Translations under genes and position numbers: made by a program
Shown here: positions 15,991-24,671 of the stretch, one piece after another
Position numbering within the stretch: the first letter of the stretch is position 1
Layout of the letters: each line of letters starts with the position of its first letter
The notes under the pieces: model-generated
The model's input: only the letters and a program-made list of their open reading frames with translations
Database searches by the model: none
Told to the model about the DNA's origin: nothing
Assembly: GCA_944388865.1 (NCBI GenBank)
Contig: CALXKM010000001.1
Coordinates: 1 to 39,420, forward strand
DNA length: 39,420 nt
Direction: 5' to 3'
Origin: an uncultured Duodenibacillus sp.
Lineage (GTDB): Bacteria > Pseudomonadota > Gammaproteobacteria > Burkholderiales > Burkholderiaceae_F

Positions 15991-18348
15991 CTATTGCTTA
16001 AAACTGTAGCGCTTTAATCGTTGGGCAGCGACGGCCGCCTGGCCGAAACTGACGGCGCCGTCGCCTGCAGGCAGCTGCTTTGGCAGATAAACCTTGCGGC
16101 CGCAGGCTTCTAGGCGCGCCGCAACGTTGGTTGCCAAAAAGCGGTTTAAGAAGGTGCCGCCCGCGAGCATGATAGGAACGCTCGGATCAGTGCATTTGAA
16201 GGCCCAGTCGACGAGCGCCGCGGCAAGCGTGCCGTGAAAAAGGGCGGCGGCGTGCGAGACGGCTTCATCGCTGTGCTTCATTTGCAACGAGTCAATGATA
16301 AAAGCCATCAATGGCCTGAGGCTTAAGACGCCGTCGAAGGAAATGCTCCAGCCGTCTTTAAGAACGGGGTAGGGTTTGGCAAAGCATTCGGCTGCCGTTT
16401 CAAGGAGCATGGCGGCATAGGCTTCGTCTTGCTGCACTTCACAGAGCCCCGCCAAGGCGCTTACGCCGTCAAATAGGCGCCCCGCGCTGCTTGTGCGGCG
16501 CGTCAATCTTTCGTTGTGAATGAGCGCAGCCACAGGCAGATGCGCGTACTTGGGCCAGAATTGACCGATCAAATCGTCTTTTTCGCAAAGCGCCAGAAGC
16601 GAGGCGCCCATGCGCCAGGGCTCTCGCGCGGCTTTGTCGCCTCCGGGTAGCGCCATCTCTTCGAGGTGCCCGAGCCGCACGAAGCCGCCTTCAGAGTCCG
16701 AGGCGTCGCAGCTTAAAAGCTCGCAGCCCCAGATTTGTTGATTGAGTCCCAAGCCTACGCCATCAAGGGTGAGCGCCGCATAGGGGCCCTCAATTGCGTA
16801 TTCGCAGGCAACAGCTGCGGCGTGCGCGTGGTGGTGCTGCACGGCAAAAAGAGGCGCATCGTATTTTTGCGCGAGCTTTTGCGCAAGCCTTGTCGTAAAA
16901 AAGTCCGGGTGCAGGTCGCAGGCAAAGGCCTGCGGCTTGACCTCAAGAATGTCAAGAAAATGCTCGATCGACTCTTCGAGCGCCGCGCACACGGCGGGAT
17001 TGTCGGTGTCGCCCACGTGTTCGGTAACGAAAACTTCCTGCGCGCGTCCGATGGCGGCGGTCACCTTGAGCGCTGCGCCAAGACCAATGATGCCCGTCAT
17101 GTCGCAATTGGTTTTGACCGCAAGCGGCGTAAAGCCGCGAGCGCGCCGCACGATGCGCGGCGTCTCGTTGATGACGCGCACAACCGAGTCGTCGCAGCGG
17201 CAGACGATGTCGCGGTTGTGCATGAGGAAAATGTCGGCAATGCCGCCCAACTTTGCAACAGCCGCATCGTTGTCCGTCACAAGAGGTTCGCCCCTGGGAT
17301 TGGCGCTTGTCATCACAAGCACCAGAGGAACTTCTTGATGCTCGAACCACTTGATGCCCGCTGGGCGCCCCATCGCCTCATGAAACAAAAGCAGGTGCAC
17401 GGGCGTATAGGCAAGCATGATCCCGATTTCAGAAAGCCCGGGCGCAGCAAGCGGCATCACGCAGTCGACCTCGGGCTTTTTCTTCATGAGCACGATGGGG
17501 TGCGAGGGCAGCTGAAGTTCTTTTTCCTCTGCAGCCGTCATCTTTGCCCAGCGCTTGGCCGAAGCAATGTTGGCCGTCATCAGCGCAAAAGGCTTGTCGC
17601 GGCGCGTTTTTCTTTTGCGCAGTTCAGCTACTGCCTCGGGGTTGGCGGCGTCGCAAGCCAGATGAAAGCCTCCGAGCCCTTTGACGGCAACGATTTTGCC
17701 CTCGCGAAGCGCTTTATATGCATAAGCAATCGGATCGACGTTTTCGATCGTTTTTCCTGCACTGTCCGCAATGAAAAGGTGCGGCCCGCACGTCGGACAC
17801 GCATTGGGCTGGGCATGAAAGCGGCGATCGGCCGGATTTTCATACTCGCTTCGACACTCGGGGCACATCTCAAAGCGCGCCATTGAGGTCTCTATCCTGT
17901 CGTAGGGAATGTGCCGCGTGATGGTAAAGCGCGGCCCGCAGTGCGTGCAGTTGGTAAAGGCGTAGCGCCAGCGGCGGTTTTTGGGATCAAACATGTCGGC
18001 CGCGCACGCCTTGCAGGTCGCGGCGTCCGGCGTCACCATGGTCTTGGCCTTGCCGCCTTCGCTTTCAATGATGCGAAAGTCGCTGTAGCCCTGAGCGGGC
18101 CCTTGGCAAACAAGCTCAATGCCCTCGATGCGCGCAAGCGGCGCGTGCTTGGCAATGTCTTCGGCCAAAGCCGCGGGAAAGGCATCAAGAACGGACTGCG
18201 CGCCTTCGAGTATGGCAGTGACGCCGCCCGCGTCATTGTTGACGGTGCCCTTGAGATTGAGCCTGCGGGCCGTGTGCCAGAGCGTTGGGCGAAAGCCCAC
18301 GCCCTGCACAAGTCCCGTGATGCGATAGGTGCGGCAAATGTCGGTCAT
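15991..18348 (-). CDS. hypF: Hydrogenase maturation carbamoyltransferase HypF
   Basis: HypF moves a carbamoyl group from carbamoyl phosphate, through an AMP intermediate, to HypE. All domains are present in order over 785 residues. The acylphosphatase domain has VQGVGFRPTLWHTA (about 13-26). Two zinc fingers with CxxC pairs follow (CKAC...CTHC and CPEC...CPTC, about 110-185). A YrdC-like domain has KGLGGFHLACDA and KRKTRRDKPFALM, and a Kae1-like domain has the metal site HHHAHAA and LAGGTFLNRF near the end. It starts 12 bases after the hypB stop. It is slightly longer than E. coli HypF (750) with no obvious insertion. Confidence 0.97.
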   Translation of the reverse strand: MTDICRTYRITGLVQGVGFRPTLWHTARRLNLKGTVNNDAGGVTAILEGAQSVLDAFPAALAEDIAKHAPLARIEGIELVCQGPAQGYSDFRIIESEGGKAKTMVTPDAATCKACAADMFDPKNRRWRYAFTNCTHCGPRFTITRHIPYDRIETSMARFEMCPECRSEYENPADRRFHAQPNACPTCGPHLFIADSAGKTIENVDPIAYAYKALREGKIVAVKGLGGFHLACDAANPEAVAELRKRKTRRDKPFALMTANIASAKRWAKMTAAEEKELQLPSHPIVLMKKKPEVDCVMPLAAPGLSEIGIMLAYTPVHLLLFHEAMGRPAGIKWFEHQEVPLVLVMTSANPRGEPLVTDNDAAVAKLGGIADIFLMHNRDIVCRCDDSVVRVINETPRIVRRARGFTPLAVKTNCDMTGIIGLGAALKVTAAIGRAQEVFVTEHVGDTDNPAVCAALEESIEHFLDILEVKPQAFACDLHPDFFTTRLAQKLAQKYDAPLFAVQHHHAHAAAVACEYAIEGPYAALTLDGVGLGLNQQIWGCELLSCDASDSEGGFVRLGHLEEMALPGGDKAAREPWRMGASLLALCEKDDLIGQFWPKYAHLPVAALIHNERLTRRTSSAGRLFDGVSALAGLCEVQQDEAYAAMLLETAAECFAKPYPVLKDGWSISFDGVLSLRPLMAFIIDSLQMKHSDEAVSHAAALFHGTLAAALVDWAFKCTDPSVPIMLAGGTFLNRFLATNVAARLEACGRKVYLPKQLPAGDGAVSFGQAAVAAQRLKRYSFKQ

Positions 18349-18360
18349 GAAAGCGTTCTT

Positions 18361-19176
18361 TTAGATCTGCGCAATCATATGGTTGGCCGTAAGCCATGCC
18401 CACCACTTCTCAATGCCTTCGCCCGTGGTTGCCGACATGCGAATCGAGCGAATCGAGGGGTTGACGCGCCGCGCATTTTCTTCGCACTTGTCAAGATCAA
18501 ACTTGACGTAGGGGGCAAGGTCAACCTTGTTGATGATCATGAGATCGGCTGCGGCAAACATGTCGGGGTATTTAAGCGGTTTGTCGTCGCCTTCGGTGAC
18601 CGAGATCACCACCACTTTATGCGCCTCTCCGAGGTCAAATTCGGCCGGGCAAACGAGGTTGCCGACGTTTTCGATGAATACAAGGCTCGAAGCCGCGGGC
18701 TTGGCTTGCTCGAGGGCAAGCTTGACTTGTTCGGCATCAAGGTGGCACCCCTTGCCGGTGTTGATCTGAATGGCCCGGGCTCCCGTTTCGCGAATGCGGG
18801 CGGCGTCGTTGTCGGTCTGCTGATCGCCCTCGATGACGAGAATGTCGGGAGCATTTTCGGGCTTGGCGCGCACGGTTGCGCAAAGAAGTTCCGTTTTGCC
18901 CGATCCCGGAGAGCTCACAAAGTTGAGCGCAAGAATCTTGTTGGCGGCAAAGTAGGCGCGGTTGACCGCTGCAAGCGCATTGTTTCTGGCCAGAATGTCG
19001 GTTTCAACCGCAACGGTTCTCGTCGCGCCCGAGGCCTGATGGCGATGCTCATGATCGTGGTGGTGATGATGGTGATGATCATCGTGATCATGGCTGTGGG
19101 TGTGCGTGACGATGTTGCCGTGTTCATCAACGTGGGTATGGCTGTGCGGATCTCCGCAGCCGCAGGTGGTGCACAT
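18361..19176 (-). CDS. hypB: Hydrogenase nickel incorporation GTPase HypB, His-rich
   Basis: HypB is the GTPase that, with HypA, inserts nickel into the large subunit. The 271-residue form starts MCTTCGCG, the high-affinity nickel site. Residues 11-47 are loaded with histidine ([14 protein letters not shown] among others), which gives nickel storage in rhizobial and other HypB proteins. The G domain has P-loop SSPGSGKT at 88-95, the metal site GKGCHLDAE and C in [12 protein letters not shown], and NKVD for guanine. The ATG at 19176 has GGGAGAAT at 8 bases; the TTG at 19182 would be too close to it. Confidence 0.97.
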   Translation of the reverse strand: MCTTCGCGDPHSHTHVDEHGNIVTHTHSHDHDDHHHHHHHDHEHRHQASGATRTVAVETDILARNNALAAVNRAYFAANKILALNFVSSPGSGKTELLCATVRAKPENAPDILVIEGDQQTDNDAARIRETGARAIQINTGKGCHLDAEQVKLALEQAKPAASSLVFIENVGNLVCPAEFDLGEAHKVVVISVTEGDDKPLKYPDMFAAADLMIINKVDLAPYVKFDLDKCEENARRVNPSIRSIRMSATTGEGIEKWWAWLTANHMIAQI

Positions 19177-19235
19177 GATCAAATTCTCCCAAAAGGCTTA
19201 AAAAAATACGGTTACAACTGAAAATAGAGCAGTTT

Positions 19236-19607
19236 TTAGGCGCCGTTCTCGTTCGTTTCTTGCGGCGCATCGGCCGGAATCTCGATGTCGAGCACTTTGA
19301 GTTCGTGGCCTTGCGTAGCCAAAAGCTGAAAGCTGCCGCACTCCGGACATGGATCGCCGTGGCGGTGCAGGGCGACCTCTTTGGAGCACTGCACGCACCA
19401 GGCGCGCCCTTCGGGGCGCTCGACGACAAGACGGGCTTTTTGCATGCAGGTGCCTTTTCGCACGGACTCCCAGGCAAATAAAAGCGCGTCTATGTCAACG
19501 CCCGCAAGTTCGCCCACGGCCACGCGCACGCTCACCACGGGCGTGCCGGCCGTGACGGTGTTTTCAACGGCCGAAGCGATGCCCTCTGCGATTGAAACTT
19601 CATGCAT
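19236..19607 (-). CDS. hypA: Hydrogenase nickel insertion protein HypA
   Basis: This 123-residue protein delivers nickel with HypB. The N-terminal MHEVSIAEG gives the nickel ligand H2. The zinc site is CVQC (C71, C74) and CPEC (C87, C90). Length and motifs are standard, apart from an acidic tail of about 12 residues. It lies between hupK and hypB in the same operon, with 21 and 59 bases to its neighbours. Confidence 0.97.
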   Translation of the reverse strand: MHEVSIAEGIASAVENTVTAGTPVVSVRVAVGELAGVDIDALLFAWESVRKGTCMQKARLVVERPEGRAWCVQCSKEVALHRHGDPCPECGSFQLLATQGHELKVLDIEIPADAPQETNENGA

Positions 19608-19628
19608 GACAAACAGTGCTCTCTGGGT

Positions 19629-20753
19629 TTATTGCGCAGCTGTTTTTACAGCAGCAAAGCGAATCTGATAGGGCACGCAGGGGTCAACGGCGGCAATTAC
19701 CCAGGCCGCATCGGCGCGGTACTGCGCTTGACTTTGAAAGTCAATTGACTCAAGCACGGCCTGTGCGGCGCTGCCGGGCGCAAAATTCCATTCCGTGGGC
19801 GCAATGATCTGCACGCGTGCGAGCATGTCGTCGGCGGCTTCAACGCGCGTGATGAGCGTGCCGCGCGCGCACTGCACGATGGCCAAACCCACGCCCTTTT
19901 CGGGTGAAGCGGCTTGAAGCACGTTTTGCGGCAGCCGCCGTTCGAGCCAGTACTGCATGAGGTCAATTAAGCGCGCGGTGAACTGCGTGCGCACGCCGCA
20001 GCTGTACTGCTCGCGGATTTCGGCCAGAAGCGGGTGCTCTTCGTGGCGCGCCAAGGCGCTTGTCTGATAGGCGCGTCCGGCGACGGTCGGCGCATTCGTC
20101 GAGATCCCTAGCGCAAACCAGCTGTTGATTTCGGCAAGCGAAAGCGCGGGCGAGAGCATCGGCACCGGCGTCTGGCGGCGGCAGGGAACGTTTTCCCAAA
20201 GCTGCGCATAAAGGCGCGCTGCCGCAGTTTTGCCGCGCAGCATCCAGGCTTCAAAGTCAGGCAGCGAATTCAAAGCATGAAATCTCTCGATCGGGCATCC
20301 CGTGACGAAGTATTCGATCAAGGGCTCGAGCTCAATGTCGAGCGCTTCGAAATCGGGATCGGGCTTGGAAAATTCGCGGCTCAAAAGCGCTCTTAGGGCG
20401 CCGAGCTTTTTGACTTCGGGGTCAGAGGCAATGCCTACTGTATTGGGCGCATCAAAGGCAAGAAAGCGCAGATGCTCGCCCATGAGCTCGTAGACGATGC
20501 GCCGGTCGACGCCGGCATTGTCGTCGCGCTGGCCGGTTGCAGCCGCAAGCGCGCTTTTGTAGGCGCCCAAGTGCGCCTGCGGACACAAAGCGTAGAGCGT
20601 TGAAATGAGCGTCAACGGCAGGGGCGAGTCAATGCGCTGCCCGGCCATGGCCTGGGCGATCTCGCCGCCGCGCGTTGAGCGCGTGCGCACGCGCGTTACG
20701 CCTGGCGTAGAGGCATCGACATCAATAATGACAGAGCCTTCGGTGAAACTCAT
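19629..20753 (-). CDS. hupK: Hydrogenase scaffold protein HupK/HoxV
   Basis: HoxV/HupK is a catalytically dead relative of the hydrogenase large subunit that is thought to hold Fe(CN)2CO before transfer in oxygen-tolerant, membrane-bound enzymes. In this 374-residue protein the large-subunit CxxC pairs are reduced. The first is CPQAH (C57 kept, second Cys replaced by Ala). The last is DPCVPY (C359 kept, second Cys replaced by Tyr362). That pattern fits HupK rather than a true large subunit. Its ATG overlaps the stop of hybE by 4 bases, so the two are coupled. Confidence 0.88.
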   Translation of the reverse strand: MSFTEGSVIIDVDASTPGVTRVRTRSTRGGEIAQAMAGQRIDSPLPLTLISTLYALCPQAHLGAYKSALAAATGQRDDNAGVDRRIVYELMGEHLRFLAFDAPNTVGIASDPEVKKLGALRALLSREFSKPDPDFEALDIELEPLIEYFVTGCPIERFHALNSLPDFEAWMLRGKTAAARLYAQLWENVPCRRQTPVPMLSPALSLAEINSWFALGISTNAPTVAGRAYQTSALARHEEHPLLAEIREQYSCGVRTQFTARLIDLMQYWLERRLPQNVLQAASPEKGVGLAIVQCARGTLITRVEAADDMLARVQIIAPTEWNFAPGSAAQAVLESIDFQSQAQYRADAAWVIAAVDPCVPYQIRFAAVKTAAQ

Positions 20754-21496
20754 GAATTGTTCTCCGTCGCAGAAGGTTGTGCACCGGTGCTCCAGCGCTT
20801 AAGAAGGCCGCGCCGGGTCAAAATAGGTTTTTCTTCGGCGTTTTCGCTTGCGCGAGCCTCACTAGAGGCTAGCGGCACAGATTCGTCTTCAGAAGCCTCA
20901 GGCAGCTGCCTGCGCCCGAGCATCAGCTCAAGACATGCATCGGCAAAGGCATCGGCCGTGGCCTGATCGGCAAAGTCAAACACCGGGCTTTTCAGAGAGC
21001 ACATGCGATAGTGTCCGAGCGTGGAATCCGCGCACGACATGAAGCGAAAAACTCCGCCCTCCAACTCTACATCATCTACGGCGCCAGCCGGCACGAATTT
21101 CCAACCTTCGCGCTGAGCGGGAGCCAAAATGCCCTGCACCGACCAGGGGGTGACGATGACCCCGAACCAGACGGGAGCGCCGTTTTCAAGCGTGGTCTTC
21201 ACGAAAGGACGCGCGCGCACGGCAAGCTTGGGATTGACGATCGGCAGCCCCTGCATGCGCGTGGCAAGAATCTCGTTCATGCCGTTGACGAAAAAGTGCG
21301 AGGGCTCGTTTTGAAAGACCCTCAGGTGCGTGCCGGCGTGGCGAGCGCGCATGGCCTTCATGCGCAGCTCGGCAAATTCCGGGTGCTCTTTTTCGTAGGC
21401 GCGCGCAGCCTTGTCGCGGTCAAAAGCCTTTGGGCGGCTGATGAGCGTCACGGGTGCTTCAACGACAGTGCGAGGGGGCTTTTTAACTTCCGTCAT
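20750..21496 (-). CDS. hybE: Hydrogenase assembly chaperone HybE/HupJ/HoxT
   Basis: Members of this family escort the Tat-exported small subunit and prevent early assembly. The family core NPKLAVRARPF...GVIVTPWSVQGILAP is clear at about residues 85-125, followed by the FRFMSCADSTLGHYRMCSLKSP region. The protein has 248 residues, longer than most HybE proteins, because of a 30-residue N-terminal extension and a charged C-terminal tail after about 200. It abuts the rubredoxin gene and overlaps hupK by 4 bases. Confidence 0.88.
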   Translation of the reverse strand: MTEVKKPPRTVVEAPVTLISRPKAFDRDKAARAYEKEHPEFAELRMKAMRARHAGTHLRVFQNEPSHFFVNGMNEILATRMQGLPIVNPKLAVRARPFVKTTLENGAPVWFGVIVTPWSVQGILAPAQREGWKFVPAGAVDDVELEGGVFRFMSCADSTLGHYRMCSLKSPVFDFADQATADAFADACLELMLGRRQLPEASEDESVPLASSEARASENAEEKPILTRRGLLKRWSTGAQPSATENNS

Positions 21497-21748
21497 TTAG
21501 CTTTGCTCCACATCGTCTTCATACGGGATGAAGGCGTTTTTGTCGCTTCCGCAGCCTGGGCACGTCCACCACTGAGGCAGCGCCAGAAAAGGGGTGCCCG
21601 CCGGCGTCTGGCTCTCCGGGCAGCCTTCTTTGGGGTTGTAGACGTACCAGCAGACCTTGCACTGCATGCTGGTGTCGTCGTGAATGCGCGCATTGCGCTC
21701 GGCCTCGAGCCTTCTAAAGACTTCATCGGCTTTGGCAAATTCGGTCAT
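21497..21748 (-). CDS. hoxR: Rubredoxin-type protein HoxR/HupI
   Basis: This small iron protein of 83 residues shows CKVC (C30, C33) followed by WYVYNP, and CPGC (C63, C66). These are the four ligands of one iron. It carries an N-terminal extension of about 25 residues before the rubredoxin fold. In Cupriavidus and Rhizobium, HoxR/HupI supports hydrogenase assembly at higher oxygen, probably by keeping the small-subunit clusters in the right redox state. Its position between hoxQ and hoxT is the conserved one. Confidence 0.93.
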   Translation of the reverse strand: MTEFAKADEVFRRLEAERNARIHDDTSMQCKVCWYVYNPKEGCPESQTPAGTPFLALPQWWTCPGCGSDKNAFIPYEDDVEQS

Positions 21749-21769
21749 GCACTGTGCTCCTCGGTGAAT

Positions 21770-22573
21770 TCAACCCAAAGCGCCGCGGGCAAGGTCGCTC
21801 TCAATCCAGTCGTAGACCGAGCGGATTTTTGCCAACGCATCGGGGAGGTCTTCAGGGGCCGCGGGCACTTCGGGCGGAATGCGCGCAATGACAAGGCTGT
21901 CCAAAAGCGACTTGCCGGCGTTGTTGATGATGACGCTGCGCCACAGGCCCTTGACCTTGGTCGAGTAGATGCGGCTGTCGGCAAAGCCCAGAAGCTGCAC
22001 GGAGACGGGGCCTTTGCCGATGACAGACAATAAAAAGGTCTTGTCCACCGGGGTGAGCGGCTGGCGCACCATGTCGATCTGATAGGGCACGGTGGTTTTG
22101 ATTTCCGAGACGTCGGTCTTGCCGAGCACGTCGACGACTTCCTGCAGCAAAGGTTCTGCAGCAAAAAGGCCCTCGGGCTTGTCCTCAGGAATGTGAAGCT
22201 CGTCGCGTCCGCAATCGAGCGCCTTTTGCACGCACAACGGCAAAAGAGCCGCCACAAGGCTTTCCTGTTGGCCGATTTTCAGGCGCCACAGGCCCGCAAT
22301 GTCGGTTTCAGTGGCAACCGCCTCGCCCTCGTAGAGCGTGATGCGCACTTCGCCCGTGCCCAGAGAATTAAAGAGAAAACGGCAGGTGTCTTCGCCAAGG
22401 TTTGCCGTGTCGTAAATCCAGTGCAGGGGCTTGCCCGATTCAATGGCGAGACTGTAGGCCGCTTCGAGCTCCTTTAAAAGCTCCATGGTGCGCTCGGCGG
22501 CGCGCCGTTCGGCCTGGCGGTCAAGATCAGGGCCTGTCCAGTTGGAAAGACGACTTTTGTGTTGAAGCTGCAC
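21770..22573 (-). CDS. hupH: Hydrogenase expression protein HupH/HoxQ/HyaF
   Basis: HyaF/HupH proteins act on the small subunit during assembly of membrane-bound hydrogenase; the exact reaction is unknown. The family segments FLFNSLGTGEVRITLYEGEA and ETDIAGLWRL are present in the first half, and a C-terminal WIESDLARGALG closes it. I place the start at the GTG at 22573, because AAGGAG stands 8 bases upstream. A TTG six codons earlier overlaps that ribosome site. The mature length is then 267 residues. A 150-base spacer with a possible attenuator separates it from hyaE. Confidence 0.88.
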   Translation of the reverse strand: MQLQHKSRLSNWTGPDLDRQAERRAAERTMELLKELEAAYSLAIESGKPLHWIYDTANLGEDTCRFLFNSLGTGEVRITLYEGEAVATETDIAGLWRLKIGQQESLVAALLPLCVQKALDCGRDELHIPEDKPEGLFAAEPLLQEVVDVLGKTDVSEIKTTVPYQIDMVRQPLTPVDKTFLLSVIGKGPVSVQLLGFADSRIYSTKVKGLWRSVIINNAGKSLLDSLVIARIPPEVPAAPEDLPDALAKIRSVYDWIESDLARGALG

Positions 22574-22640
22574 GAGTGTGTCTCCTTGCAATATCTCTTG
22601 ATGCTGCCGGGGCTTTGATTTTTTTTACCGATGCCTGCCG

Positions 22641-22673
22641 AAAAAAAAAGGCTAACTCAAGAAAGCCTCCTTG
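22641..22673 (-). terminator. Possible attenuator between hyaE and hupH
   Basis: On the minus strand AAGGAGGCT (22673-22665) can pair with AGCCTTTTT (two G-U pairs), ending in a T9 run at 22649-22641. This would be an intrinsic terminator inside the operon, lowering the genes after hyaE. It was judged by eye only. Confidence 0.35.
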
Positions 22674-22724
22674 AGGCAGGATTCTCACAAAGCATGTTGG
22701 CAAAGCGCTCTGAAAAAGTTCTTT

Positions 22725-23186
22725 TCAGGCAGAGGCAATTGAAATTGTCTTTTTGGGCATGACGGGGCTCATGAGAATTTTGACGAACTCCTTTTCATAT
22801 TCAGCCCAGGTCTTGAGGCCTTCGACGGCGCCCATCAATTCGCCAAAGCGAAAGATCGCCACCGCGGGCAGCCGGTGAATGCCAAGGCTCGAGGCAATGG
22901 CTCGTCCCTCTCTGGGATCAGAAAACCCAGCGCCCGAGAGCGTGTCATCAAACATGCGCACCAGTTCCGGGCCGATGACCACCATGTCGAAGGTTTCCTT
23001 AAACATCACGGGATCATCAACAAGGCATAGCATGACCAGCCCCGAAGTCTGTCTAAAGGTCTCGAAGTTTTCCTGATTGACGCGCGTCATGCCGCTTTCG
23101 TTCCAAAGCTTGACGAAAAGCGGATGCTTGTCGGGATCGATTTTGACGAGTTCTGCCGTAACGGCGTTGAGTTTGGTTTTGCCCAT
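22725..23186 (-). CDS. hyaE: Hydrogenase small-subunit chaperone HyaE/HupG/HoxO
   Basis: This 153-residue protein has the thioredoxin-like fold of the HyaE family but no CxxC. Recognisable segments are LVMLCLVDDPVMFKETFDMVVIGPEL and GIHRLPAVAIFRFGELMGAVEGL. HyaE/HoxO binds the Tat signal of the hydrogenase small subunit and keeps it from export until it is folded. The ATG at 23186 has AAAGGTAG before it. It is the first gene of the operon in this window; hoxK, G, Z, M and L, which usually come before it, are not present upstream. Confidence 0.87.
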   Translation of the reverse strand: MGKTKLNAVTAELVKIDPDKHPLFVKLWNESGMTRVNQENFETFRQTSGLVMLCLVDDPVMFKETFDMVVIGPELVRMFDDTLSGAGFSDPREGRAIASSLGIHRLPAVAIFRFGELMGAVEGLKTWAEYEKEFVKILMSPVMPKKTISIASA

Positions 23187-23876
23187 TAAAAACTACCTTT
23201 GCAATGCGGCCTTTTCGGCGGGGCGAGCAAACGCCCGGCCCGATAGATGGATTGTGCCGCTTCAAAGATCGCTTCGTAAATAATCCGAAGGAGGGAAAAA
23301 GGTGGTGCCCGTTTCTAAGTCCGTTGTATTAGTTCTTCGAATTTGGTCGAGGCAAGATGAGGGAACGACAAAAACAAGGGTAATTCCTAATGGATCAAAG
23401 TTTTATAAAGATTGAGCTACCAGAGGGTGTGCCTAAAAAATAGGCACAAGAAGAAGATGCTGATTTTTCATGACTTTTTAGGTGCTCTCCACGGCTATTC
23501 ACAGATTACGTGAATAACTTTTCGATTGCCCGAAAAGCCTTGACTTTCGGTGTAAGTTTTTGATTTTAAAGGATTAAATTTTTACAAGGCGATGACAGGC
23601 TTGACAAAGAGAGCGTCTTTTGAAGACCCGCGCGGCAAGCGGCAAAGCGGGTTTTGCGAAAACTGAAAGCTTTCGTTTCTGTGTGCTTTTGTGCATAAAA
23701 ATAGGCGCTAAGCAAAAATCATGCCAAAAAAGCGACGCAACTCTCTGAAGGCCTTCTGTCGGCTCGATTTCGGCAGGCTTGACGAAGTCCACTGAGGATT
23801 TCCTGCGCTATATTGTTTGGGCTTTGGGCGGCCTGCAGATAGCCGCAAGAATTTTGTTTGGATGGCAAAACGACAG
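23187..23876. other. Non-coding stretch upstream of hyaE and yggS
   Basis: About 690 bases hold the divergent control region of the hydrogenase accessory operon and yggS. A 17-codon frame lies at 23390-23443, and its end can form the stem 23429-23435 / 23441-23447. A homopolymer-rich stretch follows. No complete gene was recognised and no NiFe structural gene is present. Confidence 0.5.
23390..23443 (+). pseudogene. Short frame, possible start of a decayed gene
   Basis: The frame reads MDQSFIKIELPEGVPKK, then a TAG. After the stop the same frame continues AQEEDADFS, and another frame then gives DFLGALHGYSQIT. This looks like a protein start broken by a nonsense codon and a frameshift. The family is not recognised. 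Confidence 0.3.
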
Positions 23877-24590
23877 ATGAGCCAAGAGAATTTTTCACAG
23901 ATTGCGCCGCGTTTGCATCAGGTGCAAGACAAGCTTCAGGAAGCTGCTGGCAAGGCCGGGCGCGAGATCGTGCTGATGGCTGTGAGCAAAACCTTTCCTG
24001 CCGAGGCAGTCGAGGCTGCCGCTGCAGCTGGTCAGCGAGTGTTTGGAGAAAACTATGCGCAGGAAGGCTGCGCCAAGATTGATGCGCTTAAGGCTTCGCA
24101 CCCCGAATATGCGCTGCAGTGGCACTTCATCGGACCCCTGCAGGCCAATAAGACCCGCATGGTGGCCGAGCACTTCGACTGGGTCGACTCCATCGACAGG
24201 CTCAAAATCGCTCAGCGCCTGAATGATCAGCGCCCGCAGGGCATGGCGCCTCTAAATGTTCTCATTGAAGTCAACATTGATGCCGAAGATACCAAAAGCG
24301 GGGTGGCTCCCGCAGCGCTCGAAGAGCTCATTGAGAATGTTCAAAAGCTTCCCCGCCTGCGTCTGCGCGGACTGATGACGATTCCTGCGCCGGCTGCGAC
24401 CAAAGAAGAGCAGATGAAGCCCCTGAGGGCGATGAAAAAGCTCTTTGACGAGCTCGCGCCTCGCTACGGACTCGATGTTTTGTCCATGGGCATGAGCGCC
24501 GACATGGTGGCGGCCGTTGAGGCCGGAAGCACCATGGTGCGCGTCGGAAGCGCCATTTTTGGCGCCAGGCACTATCCGAACAAGGCCTGA
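23877..24590 (+). CDS. yggS: YggS family PLP-binding protein
   Basis: YggS (human PLPBP) holds pyridoxal 5'-phosphate and keeps its free level in balance; no catalytic activity is known. The alanine-racemase-like barrel is complete in 237 residues. LMAVSKTFP has the PLP lysine K38, and FGENYAQE, LQWHFIGPLQANK, LRLRGLMTI and the phosphate-binding LSMGMSADMVAAVEAGSTMVRVGSAIFG are all present. The frame is open to 23817 and an ATG lies at 23862, but the ATG at 23877 aligns best with the start of E. coli YggS. It has no operon partner here. Confidence 0.95.
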   Translation: MSQENFSQIAPRLHQVQDKLQEAAGKAGREIVLMAVSKTFPAEAVEAAAAAGQRVFGENYAQEGCAKIDALKASHPEYALQWHFIGPLQANKTRMVAEHFDWVDSIDRLKIAQRLNDQRPQGMAPLNVLIEVNIDAEDTKSGVAPAALEELIENVQKLPRLRLRGLMTIPAPAATKEEQMKPLRAMKKLFDELAPRYGLDVLSMGMSADMVAAVEAGSTMVRVGSAIFGARHYPNKA

Positions 24591-24637
24591 GACGCCTGCT
24601 ACTTGCCGTGCTGCGCATATGAAGTGCGCATAGGATC

Positions 24638-24671
24638 CAGGCCGCACAACACAATCAAGTGGTGCGGCCTG
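24638..24671 (+). terminator. Hairpin after yggS
   Basis: A perfect 10-bp GC-rich stem (24638-24647 with 24662-24671) lies 48 bases after the yggS stop. There is no U-run, so it may be a weak or factor-assisted terminator. Confidence 0.45.

Noticed and set aside
16735-19221. Long plus-strand open frames (16735-17886 and 17911-19221)
   Set aside because: They are antisense to hypF and hypB, whose domains are complete. The predicted sequences are low in known motifs and contain mirror artefacts such as Met/Val runs opposite the HypB histidine stretch.
19629-20753. Hydrogenase large subunit
   Set aside because: Similarity to the large subunit exists, but both CxxC pairs that hold the NiFe site lack their second cysteine and the length is too short, so it was called HupK/HoxV.
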